From contig NZ_LQMW01000006.1 in NCBI RefSeq assembly GCF_001541925.1, positions 1 to 40,871 on the forward strand: a stretch of 40,871 bases of DNA, given 5' to 3'. The stretch's first letter is position 1; the number at the start of each line of letters is the position of its first letter. Shown here in pieces: positions 32,865 to 40,871 of this stretch. The translations under genes and the position numbers were made by a program. The stretch comes from Nitrosopumilus sp. Nsub (GTDB taxonomy: Archaea > Thermoproteota > Nitrososphaeria > Nitrososphaerales > Nitrosopumilaceae). The notes beneath the pieces are model-generated. The model saw only the letters and a program-made list of their open reading frames with translations, was not told the origin of the DNA and did not search any database.

Positions 32865-35216
32865 ATGAAAATGGCAGTTTCTGCGTTCCCAATAATTGTA
32901 TTATTGTTAATATTCTCTCCCATTTCAAACTCTTTTGCTCAAACTGATGTTGCAGATGATGATGGTTTTTTGTTTGAAGATGCAATCGGCGATGAATTAA
33001 GTACCAGAATGGTTCCTGAAAAACTAGTAAAAGGTTCTGAGGCACTATTACATATTTACCCTACTGAGAAAGGCCCAACACCAAAACAGGTTAATAATTT
33101 ACGGGCAGTATCTTCAGACACGGAAATAATATCTATTGGAGATATTGAAGATGGCGGCATAATTACAACGGTAAAAATTTTGGCTCACGATACAGGTGAG
33201 GCAAAAATTGCGCTAGTAGCTGATGGATTTGAACCTACTTCTTTTACGGTTATAGTATACGAAGTAAAAAACAGACCCACTCAAATTCTTCTCAATGCCG
33301 CACCTGATACTTTTGAAATGCACGGTCCAGGAACTGGATACTATACAGTACAGTTAACAGATGATTTTGGAGAACCAGTAATTGCAGATAAAGATATAAA
33401 AATTAATCTTTCTACATCTACGGATGTAATTTCTCTTGATACAAAACAGATGTACATTGATGAAGGAGAATATTATGGGATTGGAACTTTTAATGTTAAT
33501 ACTTCTGGCGATGTAATGATCTTTGCTGCATCAGATGGAATGGATACTAGAAACAAAAGAATCACCATATCTGGCCCTGTAGAAAAATCTTTAGAACTTT
33601 TTTTGTTTCCCGAAGTGATCTCCTCCCAAGCTAATCAACATTCGTATGCCGTAGTTGTAATGAAAGATGAAACTGGAAAACCAACCACTGCCGAAAAAGA
33701 CACCATCATAACATTACATGCAGTTTTAGATTCAGAAAAAACACAAACAGGAGATTCTCAATACTCTACAGAGGAGGGAATTGACAGGTACGGTAATAAA
33801 AAGAAATGGACAGGTTCTCTTGAACGTGTTGATGAATCTCAACTGAGAAACGAGGCAAGTCGTGCATGGGATAATTATTCAGGAGATAAAACAAAATTAG
33901 ATGTTTTGATCAATAAAGGCGATTCATACGGTTATTCCTTATTGTCATCTCCTGTAGGTATTGAAGGCACATATACCATTTATGCATCATCTCCAGATTT
34001 TTCGGGGATTCAGTCAAAACAGTTAACTGCAACTCATAATTTTTACATCGATGATTCCCCTGTACAAATCAAAACAATACCTAGCATATCTGCTGGAAAA
34101 AATGTATTGATTGGATCTGTGTATTTACAAGATGGCAATATTCCAGTTACATCAGATAAATCATTAAATGTACGAATTAATCCCTCAGATACGGATTCTG
34201 TAACAATAACTCCTCCAAAAATCATCAAGGGGTCATCAGTTGGATTGATGTTTGGAGATATGGGCTATACAATCAAAGAGCCTTCTACCTTGTCTGATAA
34301 CTCATGTATCAGTACTGTTACTAATGGTGGAGAAGGGTCAACAACTTCAAACTGTGTTGCAACTGATTTGTATGTAGTTGGAGGATTTGGTTCAGATTCT
34401 GCAAAACTTGATGTGTTTGGACCGACAAAAGCAGATCTAAAATTTGTGGCAAAACCAATGATTTCCAAAGTCATACCAGATACAGATTTCCCAGTTGTTG
34501 CATACATGACACGTGATGAATCATCTGTATGGTATTTCCCTGAAAACATCTACATCTCAAAGTCTCCTAGTTCAGTTATCGATATTTTAGGTGGACAGAT
34601 AAAATCTGGAGACTCTCCAAAATTATTCATGGCAAATGCAAAAGATTCAGGTGCAGATGTAATTACAATGACTGCAGGAGAATATGAAACCGACATGAAT
34701 ATTGAGGTAATTACTGCAAAAAAACCTGCAAAACTTACTTTATCTTCTCCTGATGACGTGTATACTTTTACTGAAAGTTTATTTTTGATTCAACTATTAG
34801 ATGAATCAGATAATCCAGTATTTTCAGATAGGAATTTGTTGATCAATTTATTTGTAGATGACACTAGTAAAATTAGAATTCCTGAAAGTGTTGTAATTGA
34901 AAAAGGAACTGATCATGCCACATTTACTGCAAATGCTGCAAGTGCAGGATCTGTCAAATTATTGATGCTGGCAGAAAATTTGCCGGAATTTTCAAACAAT
35001 ATTGAAATTGTTTCAAAACCCATTGTCGAAAATCCCCTAGTAGATAACACAAACAGTACCAAAAACGATACCGAAACCATACCTGAAAAGAAACGAAGTT
35101 TAGAGTTTATGGGTGTTGATTTGTTATTAGTTATTGTACCTGGAATTTTAGCAGGAGTTGGTATCATGTTAAAGCGTAATGGGACTTTTGATAGTTCTGG
35201 AGAAAGACTAGAATAA
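32865..35216 (+). CDS. Large membrane-anchored surface protein with Ig-like repeats
   Basis: A 783-residue protein with a Sec signal (MKMAVSAFPIIVLLLIFSPI, cleavage after SFA at ~25). Several beta-rich Ig/invasin-like units follow; two contain similar FEMHGPGTGYYTVQL / VYTFTESLFLIQL strands followed by LTDDFGEPV / LLDESDNPVFSD. A single C-terminal helix (LLLVIVPGILAGVGIML) is followed by Lys-Arg. It is presumably displayed on the cell surface as an adhesin or S-layer-associated protein. The frame is open from 32784, but TTATATC at 32836-32842 is centred 26 bases before ATG 32865. Confidence 0.75.
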   Translation: MKMAVSAFPIIVLLLIFSPISNSFAQTDVADDDGFLFEDAIGDELSTRMVPEKLVKGSEALLHIYPTEKGPTPKQVNNLRAVSSDTEIISIGDIEDGGIITTVKILAHDTGEAKIALVADGFEPTSFTVIVYEVKNRPTQILLNAAPDTFEMHGPGTGYYTVQLTDDFGEPVIADKDIKINLSTSTDVISLDTKQMYIDEGEYYGIGTFNVNTSGDVMIFAASDGMDTRNKRITISGPVEKSLELFLFPEVISSQANQHSYAVVVMKDETGKPTTAEKDTIITLHAVLDSEKTQTGDSQYSTEEGIDRYGNKKKWTGSLERVDESQLRNEASRAWDNYSGDKTKLDVLINKGDSYGYSLLSSPVGIEGTYTIYASSPDFSGIQSKQLTATHNFYIDDSPVQIKTIPSISAGKNVLIGSVYLQDGNIPVTSDKSLNVRINPSDTDSVTITPPKIIKGSSVGLMFGDMGYTIKEPSTLSDNSCISTVTNGGEGSTTSNCVATDLYVVGGFGSDSAKLDVFGPTKADLKFVAKPMISKVIPDTDFPVVAYMTRDESSVWYFPENIYISKSPSSVIDILGGQIKSGDSPKLFMANAKDSGADVITMTAGEYETDMNIEVITAKKPAKLTLSSPDDVYTFTESLFLIQLLDESDNPVFSDRNLLINLFVDDTSKIRIPESVVIEKGTDHATFTANAASAGSVKLLMLAENLPEFSNNIEIVSKPIVENPLVDNTNSTKNDTETIPEKKRSLEFMGVDLLLVIVPGILAGVGIMLKRNGTFDSSGERLE

Positions 35217-35268
35217 ATTTACATCAGATCATTATCTATTTTTTCAATTTGAATTTTTTACAATTAAA

Positions 35269-35742
35269 CTACTTCCAACTCATTCCTGAATATGGAAGTT
35301 TTTGAGCAATTGTTTTTAAAATTTTATCAGTACCTTTCAATACATTTTCCAAGTTCAACATATGGATTGTTGTTCTATTTGTTTTTATGATACTGTTAAA
35401 GAGTTTGTCACTTTCAAACATGTTTGTTTTGAATTGAACGGATTTTGAACAATCAACCATTCTACAAATTGAGCTTACCTCAATTCCAACCTTGGTTCCA
35501 AATTTTTTAACAGTAATAATTGGATGTAAATAATCATATCTTGTTTTTGGATAACCCATATTTCTTGTAATATTAATAACGGGAATTACTGCCCCTTTCT
35601 CGTTTACCATAACTTTGATTTCAGAACCACTCTCAACTATAGGCTGCATATACTTTATGTCTAATATGTTCTTTAATGGAATTCCATATGTTAGTGAATC
35701 ATTTATTTCAATTTTAAATGGGGCAACAATTTCTAACTCCAT
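35269..35742 (-). CDS. CheW-like adaptor protein
   Basis: A 157-residue protein whose core reads like CheW: YGIPLKNILDIKYMQPI, then AVIPVINITRNMGYP, IITVKKFGTKVGIEVSSICR and the last strand TTIHMLNLENVLKG. CheW couples chemoreceptors to CheA. The similarity is in pattern more than identity, so this is a divergent member. The soluble MCP-like gene lies ~1 kb away on the opposite strand; no CheA, CheY or archaellum gene is in the window. Confidence 0.6.
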   Translation of the reverse strand: MELEIVAPFKIEINDSLTYGIPLKNILDIKYMQPIVESGSEIKVMVNEKGAVIPVINITRNMGYPKTRYDYLHPIITVKKFGTKVGIEVSSICRMVDCSKSVQFKTNMFESDKLFNSIIKTNRTTIHMLNLENVLKGTDKILKTIAQKLPYSGMSWK

Positions 35743-36042
35743 GTTATTTTCATACGTATAATTTGATGTTAATTTAACGTGTGATCATTTTAAACAAGCA
35801 TATAATAAATTGATTTTTTTAAGTATTTTTATTGATTTTATTTTAAAATGCCATAGTTTTTTTGAAATTTTATTATTGAATTGGTAAAATTTTTTCAAAA
35901 AAAATCATTTAATTCTGAGTTTAAACAATTGATCACATATCTAATAAAATATTTTTTTGTAAAAAACCAAAACTCAAATTTTTCTTGGAAGCTATTTTTG
36001 AAAACAATTTATTTTTAAATTTGCAATATTGTTTTTCAATTA

Positions 36043-36132
36043 CTAATGTACTTTATGACACTTACATAAACATCCATTTGCACATTTCATTTTGAAACAA
36101 TCATCATACAAATTTCTATGTGTTTTAATCAT
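36043..36132 (-). CDS. 29-residue Cys/His-rich microprotein (candidate)
   Basis: The ORF begins MIKTHRNLYDDCFKMKC and ends with GCLCKCHKVH: five Cys in 14 residues plus three His. This is far from what random AT-rich sequence gives and suggests a metal-binding microprotein. A weak TATA-like TTAATTAC lies ~22 bases before the ATG. The function is unknown. Confidence 0.5.
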   Translation of the reverse strand: MIKTHRNLYDDCFKMKCANGCLCKCHKVH

Positions 36133-36223
36133 AACATTGTAAAACATTTGTAATTAACAGAAGAACTGTATGTTTAACTCATACAAACAACTTTTAATGT
36201 ATCATATGTTGGTAAAATAAATC

Positions 36224-36325
36224 GAAAGTCGACACAATATCCCATTGTCAAAATAACTCCCCGTCGTGTTACTGGCATAAGCCTACCTGCTATGCTACGT
36301 AAAGGATGTGAAACAGTTGACTTTC
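36224..36325 (+). ncRNA. Candidate structured RNA, ~102 bases
   Basis: The ends GAAAGTCGAC and GTTGACTTTC form a 10-bp closing stem (one G-U). Inside, ACAAT/ATTGT makes a 5-bp hairpin (36234-36248). TTACTGGCATA pairs with TATGCTA-GTAA (36269-36302; one bulged C, one G-U) in an 11-bp stem with an 11-base loop. This gives a three-way junction. The segment is clearly GC-richer than its surroundings. TTTTAA at about 36193-36198 is centred ~27 bases before the first paired base, as a promoter would be. No known class recognised. Confidence 0.5.
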
Positions 36326-36762
36326 AAATATTTTCAAAAAAATTGTTCATTGTCAAATATCATTTTTATACATGCAGCATAGCAAGAAAACCATTATTCT
36401 GTGTTATAGAATAAAAGTATGAGAAGCAGTTCATGATAGACACATGTCCTAGAAAAATCATGTTTACCTTGTGTCTCGTTTATTTTAAACATTTAGTTTT
36501 TTATCAAAATCTTTTTTTTAAAATTATTATACATTAGTCTCATCAATAATACAATATACAGTTAACCTATTACTAATTCTACTATTGAATCAAACCTTCT
36601 ATCATAATCATGATATCAATTCTGTTATACTCCATCACATAATCTAATGATTGGTATGTGTGTGTATTTTAAACAAACATAAATGTAATAAGTAATTGCA
36701 AATATGTAAGATACGAAATTTATTTCAAGGAAAACCACTCAATTAAAAGTTGGGCGGTTTGG

Positions 36763-37842
36763 ATGAGTCAAAAACAAACAGTAAAAACAAACAGTGATGT
36801 TGAAAAAGATTCAACATTTACGTTAAACAAGATGGCAGATATTGGAAGTGATTTAGAAAAAAATGTCCAATCTGCAATTAAAGAAATTGATTTGTTTAAT
36901 TCTCAAGCAAAATTAATCTCAATTAATGCACGAATTGAAGCAAGTAGAGTAGGTGAAGCAGGTAGAGCATTTTCAATTGTTGCAGAACAGATGAATGATT
37001 TAACAAATAAAATTGGAGAGGTAAATGAAAAGATGAAGGCTCAAAGTCAAACATCAATTAAAGGCATTCATGAATTAATAAAAAAACAAGCAGTAGATAT
37101 GAGGGGAAATAGACTAGTAGACTTGTCAGTTACAAATATGGATTTAATCGACAGAAATCTCTATGAACGATCATGTGATGTTAGATGGTGGGCAACAGAA
37201 AATGCACTGATTACCGCATTAGAATCAAAATCAAAAAAAGATAGCATTTATGCATCTCAAAGACTGTATCAAATTTTAGAGTCATATACTGTCTATGTGG
37301 ATTTGGTTTTAGCAGATACAGAAGGTAAAATAATTACAAACGGTAAATCACATACGTATGATATTAGTAATTCAAACGTGTCCTCAACAGAATGGTTCAG
37401 GACTGCAATGAGTTCAAAACAAGGACAGTTTGGAATGCAGTCAGTTGGACGTTGTCCTCTGGTAAATAATCAAATCGTTTCAATTTTTTCATGTCCTGTA
37501 AGATCTAAAAAAGACGGTAAAGTGTTGGGAGTTTTAGGAATCATTTTCAACTGGGATCATTTTGCACACCAGATAATTGAAGAAACACCAATTGAGAAAT
37601 CAGAAAAACAAAACACTAGAATATGCATAACTGATGAATCAGGGGACATATTTGGAGATTCCCAAGGAGAATGTCTAATAAAAAAATTAGATGCGTCATT
37701 TTTAACAGGATTAAAAAATAATACATCAGGATTTACAATGATAAATAATGACAATCAAACAACATGTGTTGCAAAAGCCCATTCCAAAGGATATGAAACG
37801 TATAATTCAGGATGGAGTTGTTTTATAATACAAAAAGTCTGA
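36763..37842 (+). CDS. Soluble MCP-like protein with C-terminal Cache-type sensor
   Basis: A 359-residue protein without membrane helices. Residues ~51-87 match the methyl-accepting chemotaxis hairpin tip (SINARIEASRVGEAGRAFSI, then VAEQMNDLTNKIGEV). After a linker comes RNLYERSCDVRWWATENALI (131-150) and YTVYVDLVLADTEGK, a Cache/PAS-like sensor found at the C-terminus of some cytoplasmic receptors. The signalling part is much shorter than a normal MCP four-helix bundle and there is no HAMP. It probably signals from the cytosol, perhaps through the CheW-like protein nearby. Confidence 0.75.
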   Translation: MSQKQTVKTNSDVEKDSTFTLNKMADIGSDLEKNVQSAIKEIDLFNSQAKLISINARIEASRVGEAGRAFSIVAEQMNDLTNKIGEVNEKMKAQSQTSIKGIHELIKKQAVDMRGNRLVDLSVTNMDLIDRNLYERSCDVRWWATENALITALESKSKKDSIYASQRLYQILESYTVYVDLVLADTEGKIITNGKSHTYDISNSNVSSTEWFRTAMSSKQGQFGMQSVGRCPLVNNQIVSIFSCPVRSKKDGKVLGVLGIIFNWDHFAHQIIEETPIEKSEKQNTRICITDESGDIFGDSQGECLIKKLDASFLTGLKNNTSGFTMINNDNQTTCVAKAHSKGYETYNSGWSCFIIQKV

Positions 37843-38408
37843 ATGAATCAAATAAATATCAAATGTGAAATAAATTATTAAAAATATGTCAAATGGTATG
37901 ATTGATTAAAAAACATCATCATTGACATTGTATACCAGTAATTAAAAACATATCAAACAAAACGACAAGGTTATTTTTCATATTTACCTGTATTTGCAGT
38001 TTCTACAATGTCTTTTCGGATTGTATTTTCATTTGTTGTCAAACTAAAAAGACAAAGGTTGTTGTGACCAAGGTTATAGTTTTATGATGGGTGTGTGGAC
38101 TTGCCGGTATTTCATGTACGTACTTTTATGAACAAAAACACGGATGCAGGTATCATGTTGGAATTATTCTTCCTCACTTTATTTCTTCTTGACTTTTTAC
38201 AATACACAAACAAACTTTTGCGTACTAAAATCAACCAAGAATTAGCAATAACAATTACATCCAACAACCATATTCAATTGTGGTCTTTTGTATGTGATTT
38301 GCTTTATCATAAAGCCATAAACCAACTAAATCTATTTTAAGTAAATATTTATTTTTATTTTAAATTCAATGGATTAAATTATAATGACATTGATTTGAAA
38401 GTTTCTTT
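37843..38408. other. Gap after the MCP-like gene
   Basis: The 566 bases contain no convincing gene. A plus-strand ORF of 81 codons (38095-38340) has no recognisable features. On the minus strand a 22-codon ORF (…TNENTIRKDIVETANTGKYEK, ending near 37975) reads like a gene fragment but lacks a good start. A TATA-like TAAATTATAATG at about 38374-38385 serves the zinc-ribbon gene downstream. Confidence 0.4.
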
Positions 38409-38624
38409 ATGGGATGTAATGAAATATGTCAAACATACAAAGCTGTAAAACCTTTGAAAATATCTAGATATGAAAGTGGTCAAAAAAGATGTTCAAAATG
38501 TTCCATATTTCTAATCTGGGATGGGGCATACTGCCCTTGCTGTAATGCTTTGTTAAGAACAAAACCCAAAACTACACGTTCACGTCATCGTCTGATGATT
38601 GCAAATCATATAAAACGAATTTAG
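38409..38624 (+). CDS. Small zinc-ribbon protein of a thaumarchaeal paralogous family
   Basis: A 71-residue protein: MGCNEICQTYKAVKP, then RCSKCSIFLIWDG and YCPCCNALLRTKPK. The CxxC ... CPCC pair forms a zinc ribbon, and the basic tail (TTRSRHRLMIANHIKR) suggests nucleic-acid contact. I recall close relatives in multiple copies in Nitrosopumilus-type genomes; function unknown. The TATA-like element is centred ~28 bases before the ATG. Confidence 0.75.
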   Translation: MGCNEICQTYKAVKPLKISRYESGQKRCSKCSIFLIWDGAYCPCCNALLRTKPKTTRSRHRLMIANHIKRI

Positions 38625-38825
38625 ACAAAAATATTTGTTATATGTTTTATTGAATCAATTTATCCATTTCTTTGTCACTCTTTGCATTAGCATTAAATTG
38701 TTAAAAACAATATATGATTTTTCACATTCTCTTTTAGGTATAATTTTGACGGGGACATGTAAAAATCACAATGTATGTAGTATAACTTTCAAATGTGTTG
38801 AAAATAGAATAAAAACTTTTGAGAA

Positions 38826-39476
38826 TTATGTGTCTTTGACCTTTTCTTTCTTATTTTTGCTAATTATTACTTGTTCTTTTATTTTTTGAAATCCTTTTCT
38901 ATTTTCTTCATTTGTTGCATTCTCCAATGCCTTATCAAAACAAACTATTGCCTCCTCATACCTATCTAATTTTGATAATGCAAATCCCATACTATTCCAG
39001 GTGAACTCTTTTTTAGGATCAATTTCTAATGCCTTATCAAAACAAACTATTGCATCTTCGGTTTTACCCATTTTATACAGTAAATTTCCTTTAATATTCC
39101 AAACTAACGCATAGTCTGGATCAATTTCTATGGCCTTATTCCATTGCTCTATTGCTTCAGCATACATATCTAATTGAATTAATGAGTTGCCTTTGAAAAT
39201 ATGTGCATCTCTGTCTTTTGGATTAATCTTTATGGCATTGTTGTAACATGTTATTGCTTGTTCATGCTGGTTTGATTTAACAAACTCTATTCCTTTCAAA
39301 ACTAATTTGTCAGCTTTTTTTACAGGATCTTCGGCATATTCCATGGATAATTGTAAAAATGATGATTTAGATAAATTTGTTTCATAAATTAATCCCTCAC
39401 TATTGTTTGTAATATTATTTTGAGTAGGAAATACTTGTTTTATTGAGAATCTAACACGCATAATCCTTTTTGTCAT
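38826..39476 (-). CDS. TPR-repeat protein
   Basis: A 216-residue protein. From residue ~55, four tetratricopeptide repeats follow one another (FVKSNQHEQAITCYNNAIKI, YAEAIEQWNKAIEIDPDYAL, GKTEDAIVCFDKALEIDPKK, DRYEEAIVCFDKALENATNE). They end in a Lys-rich tail. TPRs form a protein-binding superhelix; the partner is unknown. The first ~50 residues look unstructured. Met6 (39461) is a possible alternative start, since TTTTAAAA is centred ~24 bases before it. Confidence 0.88.
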   Translation of the reverse strand: MTKRIMRVRFSIKQVFPTQNNITNNSEGLIYETNLSKSSFLQLSMEYAEDPVKKADKLVLKGIEFVKSNQHEQAITCYNNAIKINPKDRDAHIFKGNSLIQLDMYAEAIEQWNKAIEIDPDYALVWNIKGNLLYKMGKTEDAIVCFDKALEIDPKKEFTWNSMGFALSKLDRYEEAIVCFDKALENATNEENRKGFQKIKEQVIISKNKKEKVKDT

Positions 39477-39567
39477 TGAAATTTTAAAACACCATTAAAT
39501 TTGATTTTTGTGTTTGTTTAAAATACACAAACAATATGTTTTGTATGATTAATGCTTTAGCTAAACA

Positions 39568-39654
39568 TTGACATATGATAGTGAGTATGTGAAAAGGATT
39601 GCAAAGGCAATATATGATGAAATTGACAAGTTAGATAATGACTTGAATTCCTAG
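39568..39654 (+). CDS. 28-residue ORF, possible gene remnant
   Basis: A TTG-started ORF reading MTYDSEYVKRIAKAIYDEID then KLDNDLNS, a well-formed amphipathic helix. It is followed immediately by a hairpin with a T-run (39655-39679). The promoter is weak. It may be a microprotein or the end of a decayed gene. Confidence 0.3.
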   Translation: MTYDSEYVKRIAKAIYDEIDKLDNDLNS

Positions 39655-39679
39655 TGGCAGAGAATTTTTGCCATTTTTT
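39655..39679 (+). terminator. Intrinsic-type terminator hairpin
   Basis: TGGCA and TGCCA pair around a 9-base loop and are followed by six T. It lies directly behind the 28-codon ORF. Confidence 0.5.
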
Positions 39680-39773
39680 AAAATATTTGTATTATAATTT
39701 ATTTTTCTGTTTTACTGTGTGTTTAAATTGATCAAACATGTTTTTAACATCTTTATGTTTTGATACATTCCTT

Positions 39774-39959
39774 ATGGCCATGATGAAAAACCCTGTTGTA
39801 AAGTTACAATGTAGTGATTATGGATATGACTGTGCTTATTTTTCTTCAGATAGAAATATGTCAGTTGTAATTAACAATTTTCAAAAACATGTGAGTGACA
39901 AACATTTTATTGATTATAGTTATGAGGCAGTATTACAATTTATTTTAAGGAAACGATAA
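39774..39959 (+). CDS. DUF1059-like small protein
   Basis: About 61 residues. KLQCSDYGYDCAYFSSDRN carries the CxxxGxDC-like Cys pair of DUF1059 (here CSDYGYDC), followed by NNFQKHVSDKHFIDYSYEAV with the conserved His pair. The function of the family is unknown; a metal site is likely. ATGs at 39774, 39780 and 39783 are all possible. The frame extends to 39738, but TATA-like TTTTTAAC/CTTTATG (39741-39757) overlap that extension. Confidence 0.7.
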   Translation: MAMMKNPVVKLQCSDYGYDCAYFSSDRNMSVVINNFQKHVSDKHFIDYSYEAVLQFILRKR

Positions 39960-40871
39960 AAAATTTCTTTATCTATTGATATGCAAGGTATTTTCTTCAA
40001 ACAACTATGTGATCGTAGTTTGTGATTTATTTGCCGGACACGTTATCTTGTTGTTATTTTTCACGTGTACAATCCAACATATGTCATGTCTTGATTGGAT
40101 ATTTTGTCTCAAATTGTAAAATGCACCTGTAACTCCCATGGAATCTTTTCCAAGATAGTTTGTTCCTTTATGTCTACTAATACATTTAGTATTTTACAGA
40201 CACATTTTTTACCGCATAATATTTGATAAATAGTTTAAATAATCCAATACCTGTGAAAATTATTTTTTATGATAATTTATGTCTGAGTGGTTTTTGGATT
40301 TATTGATGGGAATATTTTCATTATCAAGTTGTGTGCATGATTGAATATTAAAAAAAATAATCATCATGTTCATTTGGAACATCATCATCTGCTTCAATTT
40401 TTATGTTAAATATTTTGATATGCTATGTCATGTTTCTCATTAAAATTTTTTGGTGAATTGTCATTTTTATCTAAAAAGATAATTTGAAATTCGCCTGTGG
40501 AATAATTTAATACTTAAAACAACTCTAAAATATGAAAAAACACTGTAAATCCATTACAGTGAGTCTTCACATTTTATAACCAAACGTCGTAAAATACGAC
40601 ATAATAACTTTGTAATACTTGTTAATAAATATGATCAAAAATAGAGAGTTTGATACCTCTCTTTCAAGGTACCATTTTTACACTTAAGGCAAACTCAATC
40701 GGAGTTGATTTGAGGCGACAGTGTTTTTCTTCTCTGATGTTATTAGAGTAGTTGCAGTATGTAAGATTCTGTTTGTGTGAAATGATCAGATGGTACACAA
40801 AACAGTATTGTTCAAAGTGATCACACCACACCATATAGTCTAATAATTCCCACACATCATCATGACAAAAT
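39960..40871. other. Gene-poor right end with hairpins
   Basis: I see no credible gene in these ~910 bases. Three small perfect hairpins crowd the right part: 40541-40561, 40586-40600 and 40643-40662. A minus-strand ORF of 63 codons (40664-40855) has no recognisable feature. The sequence may be degenerate accessory DNA. Confidence 0.5.
40541..40561. repeat. Hairpin CACTGTAA/TTACAGTG
   Basis: Eight perfect base pairs around ATCCA. A second hairpin GTCGTA/TACGAC (40586-40600) and a third AGAGAG/CTCTCT (40643-40662, followed by TTTC) lie within 120 bases. No gene is near enough to call any of them a terminator. Confidence 0.45.

Larger units (their letters stand above)
35743..36762. other. 1-kb gap between CheW-like and MCP-like genes
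   Basis: Very AT-rich flanks enclose a Cys-rich 29-codon ORF on the minus strand (36043-36132), a ~100-base GC-richer stretch that folds well (36224-36325), and a 7-bp hairpin at 36394-36414. A dyad CATGAT/ATCATG lies near 36430-36465. 36480-36740 shows only promoter-like AT sequence. Confidence 0.6.

Noticed and set aside
36224-36400. Protein-coding reading of the GC-richer segment (KITPRRVTGISLPAMLRKG on the plus strand)
   Set aside because: No start codon in a suitable place; the stems and promoter spacing fit an RNA better. The ORF cannot be wholly excluded.
38095-38340. 81-codon plus-strand ORF
   Set aside because: No domain, signal, clear promoter or convincing start; composition is like the surrounding non-coding DNA.
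38635-38889. 84-codon plus-strand ORF
   Set aside because: It runs into the TPR gene on the other strand and reads as random hydrophobic sequence with no family pattern.
40664-40855. 63-codon minus-strand ORF, considered as a transposase remnant
   Set aside because: No recognisable transposase motif, and the promoter and start are poor.

Overview
This is an AT-rich archaeal window whose gene content points to an ammonia-oxidising Thaumarchaeote (Nitrososphaerota) of the Nitrosopumilus type. The pointers are a stand-alone parvulin, a TFB-TBP gene pair, Alba, RNA polymerase subunit Rpo6/RpoK, an archaeal family B DNA polymerase, FEN1, an NreA-like repair protein, a UbiA prenyltransferase of the MenA sort, an archaeal prepilin peptidase, and small CxxC proteins typical of this group. 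Many genes have a TATA-like element centred about 21-29 bases before a start codon and no Shine-Dalgarno sequence, so leaderless transcripts appear to be the rule. I used this spacing to choose several starts, including short genes below about 60 codons.

Layout. 1-2.7 kb: end of an unidentified gene, rpoK, alba, an XRE-type regulator, a stand-alone AsnB-like ATP-pyrophosphatase, and a 48-residue YHS protein. 2.8-7.3 kb: aldo/keto reductase, UbiA prenyltransferase, small zinc protein, DUF2203 protein, two small genes, and an eRF1-like GGQ protein. 7.4-12.7 kb: tfb-tbp, parvulin, a Hef-type helicase and several microprotein genes. 12.6-14.9 kb: a secreted protein with an adjoining winged-helix regulator. 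14.9-23.5 kb: dCMP deaminase, PolB, SemiSWEET, triosephosphate isomerase, PPDK, an HTH-CBS regulator, a 14-bp tandem repeat, MscS. 23.5-28.3 kb: DUF432, a basic protein, a BtuF-like protein, NreA, tRNA-Ser(CGA), FEN1.

28.4-31.2 kb is an accessory island. Two nearly identical 166/167-bp direct repeats bracket an AbiE-like winged-helix/nucleotidyltransferase gene pair, a small basic ORF and a frameshifted secreted-protein gene. The pair has an inverted-repeat operator candidate and, unusually here, a Shine-Dalgarno sequence. 31.3-35.2 kb holds a TrmB regulator, a prepilin peptidase and a large anchored surface protein, with codon choice visibly shifted toward T-ended codons. 35.2-37.9 kb has a CheW-like gene and a soluble MCP-like protein with a C-terminal Cache-type sensor. 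A strong candidate structured RNA and a Cys-rich 29-residue ORF lie between them. 37.9-40.9 kb is gene-poor, with a zinc-ribbon protein, a TPR protein, a DUF1059 protein and several hairpins.

How the genes fit together. DNA replication and repair is well represented (PolB, FEN1, NreA, Hef-type helicase); at least two of these end in clear PCNA-binding tails. Basal transcription (TFB, TBP, RpoK) and chromatin (Alba) are present. Central carbon metabolism (PPDK, TIM) sits beside an HTH-CBS regulator that may sense adenylates. The most promising undescribed items are the repeat-flanked toxin-antitoxin-like island and the structured RNA candidate at 36.2 kb.
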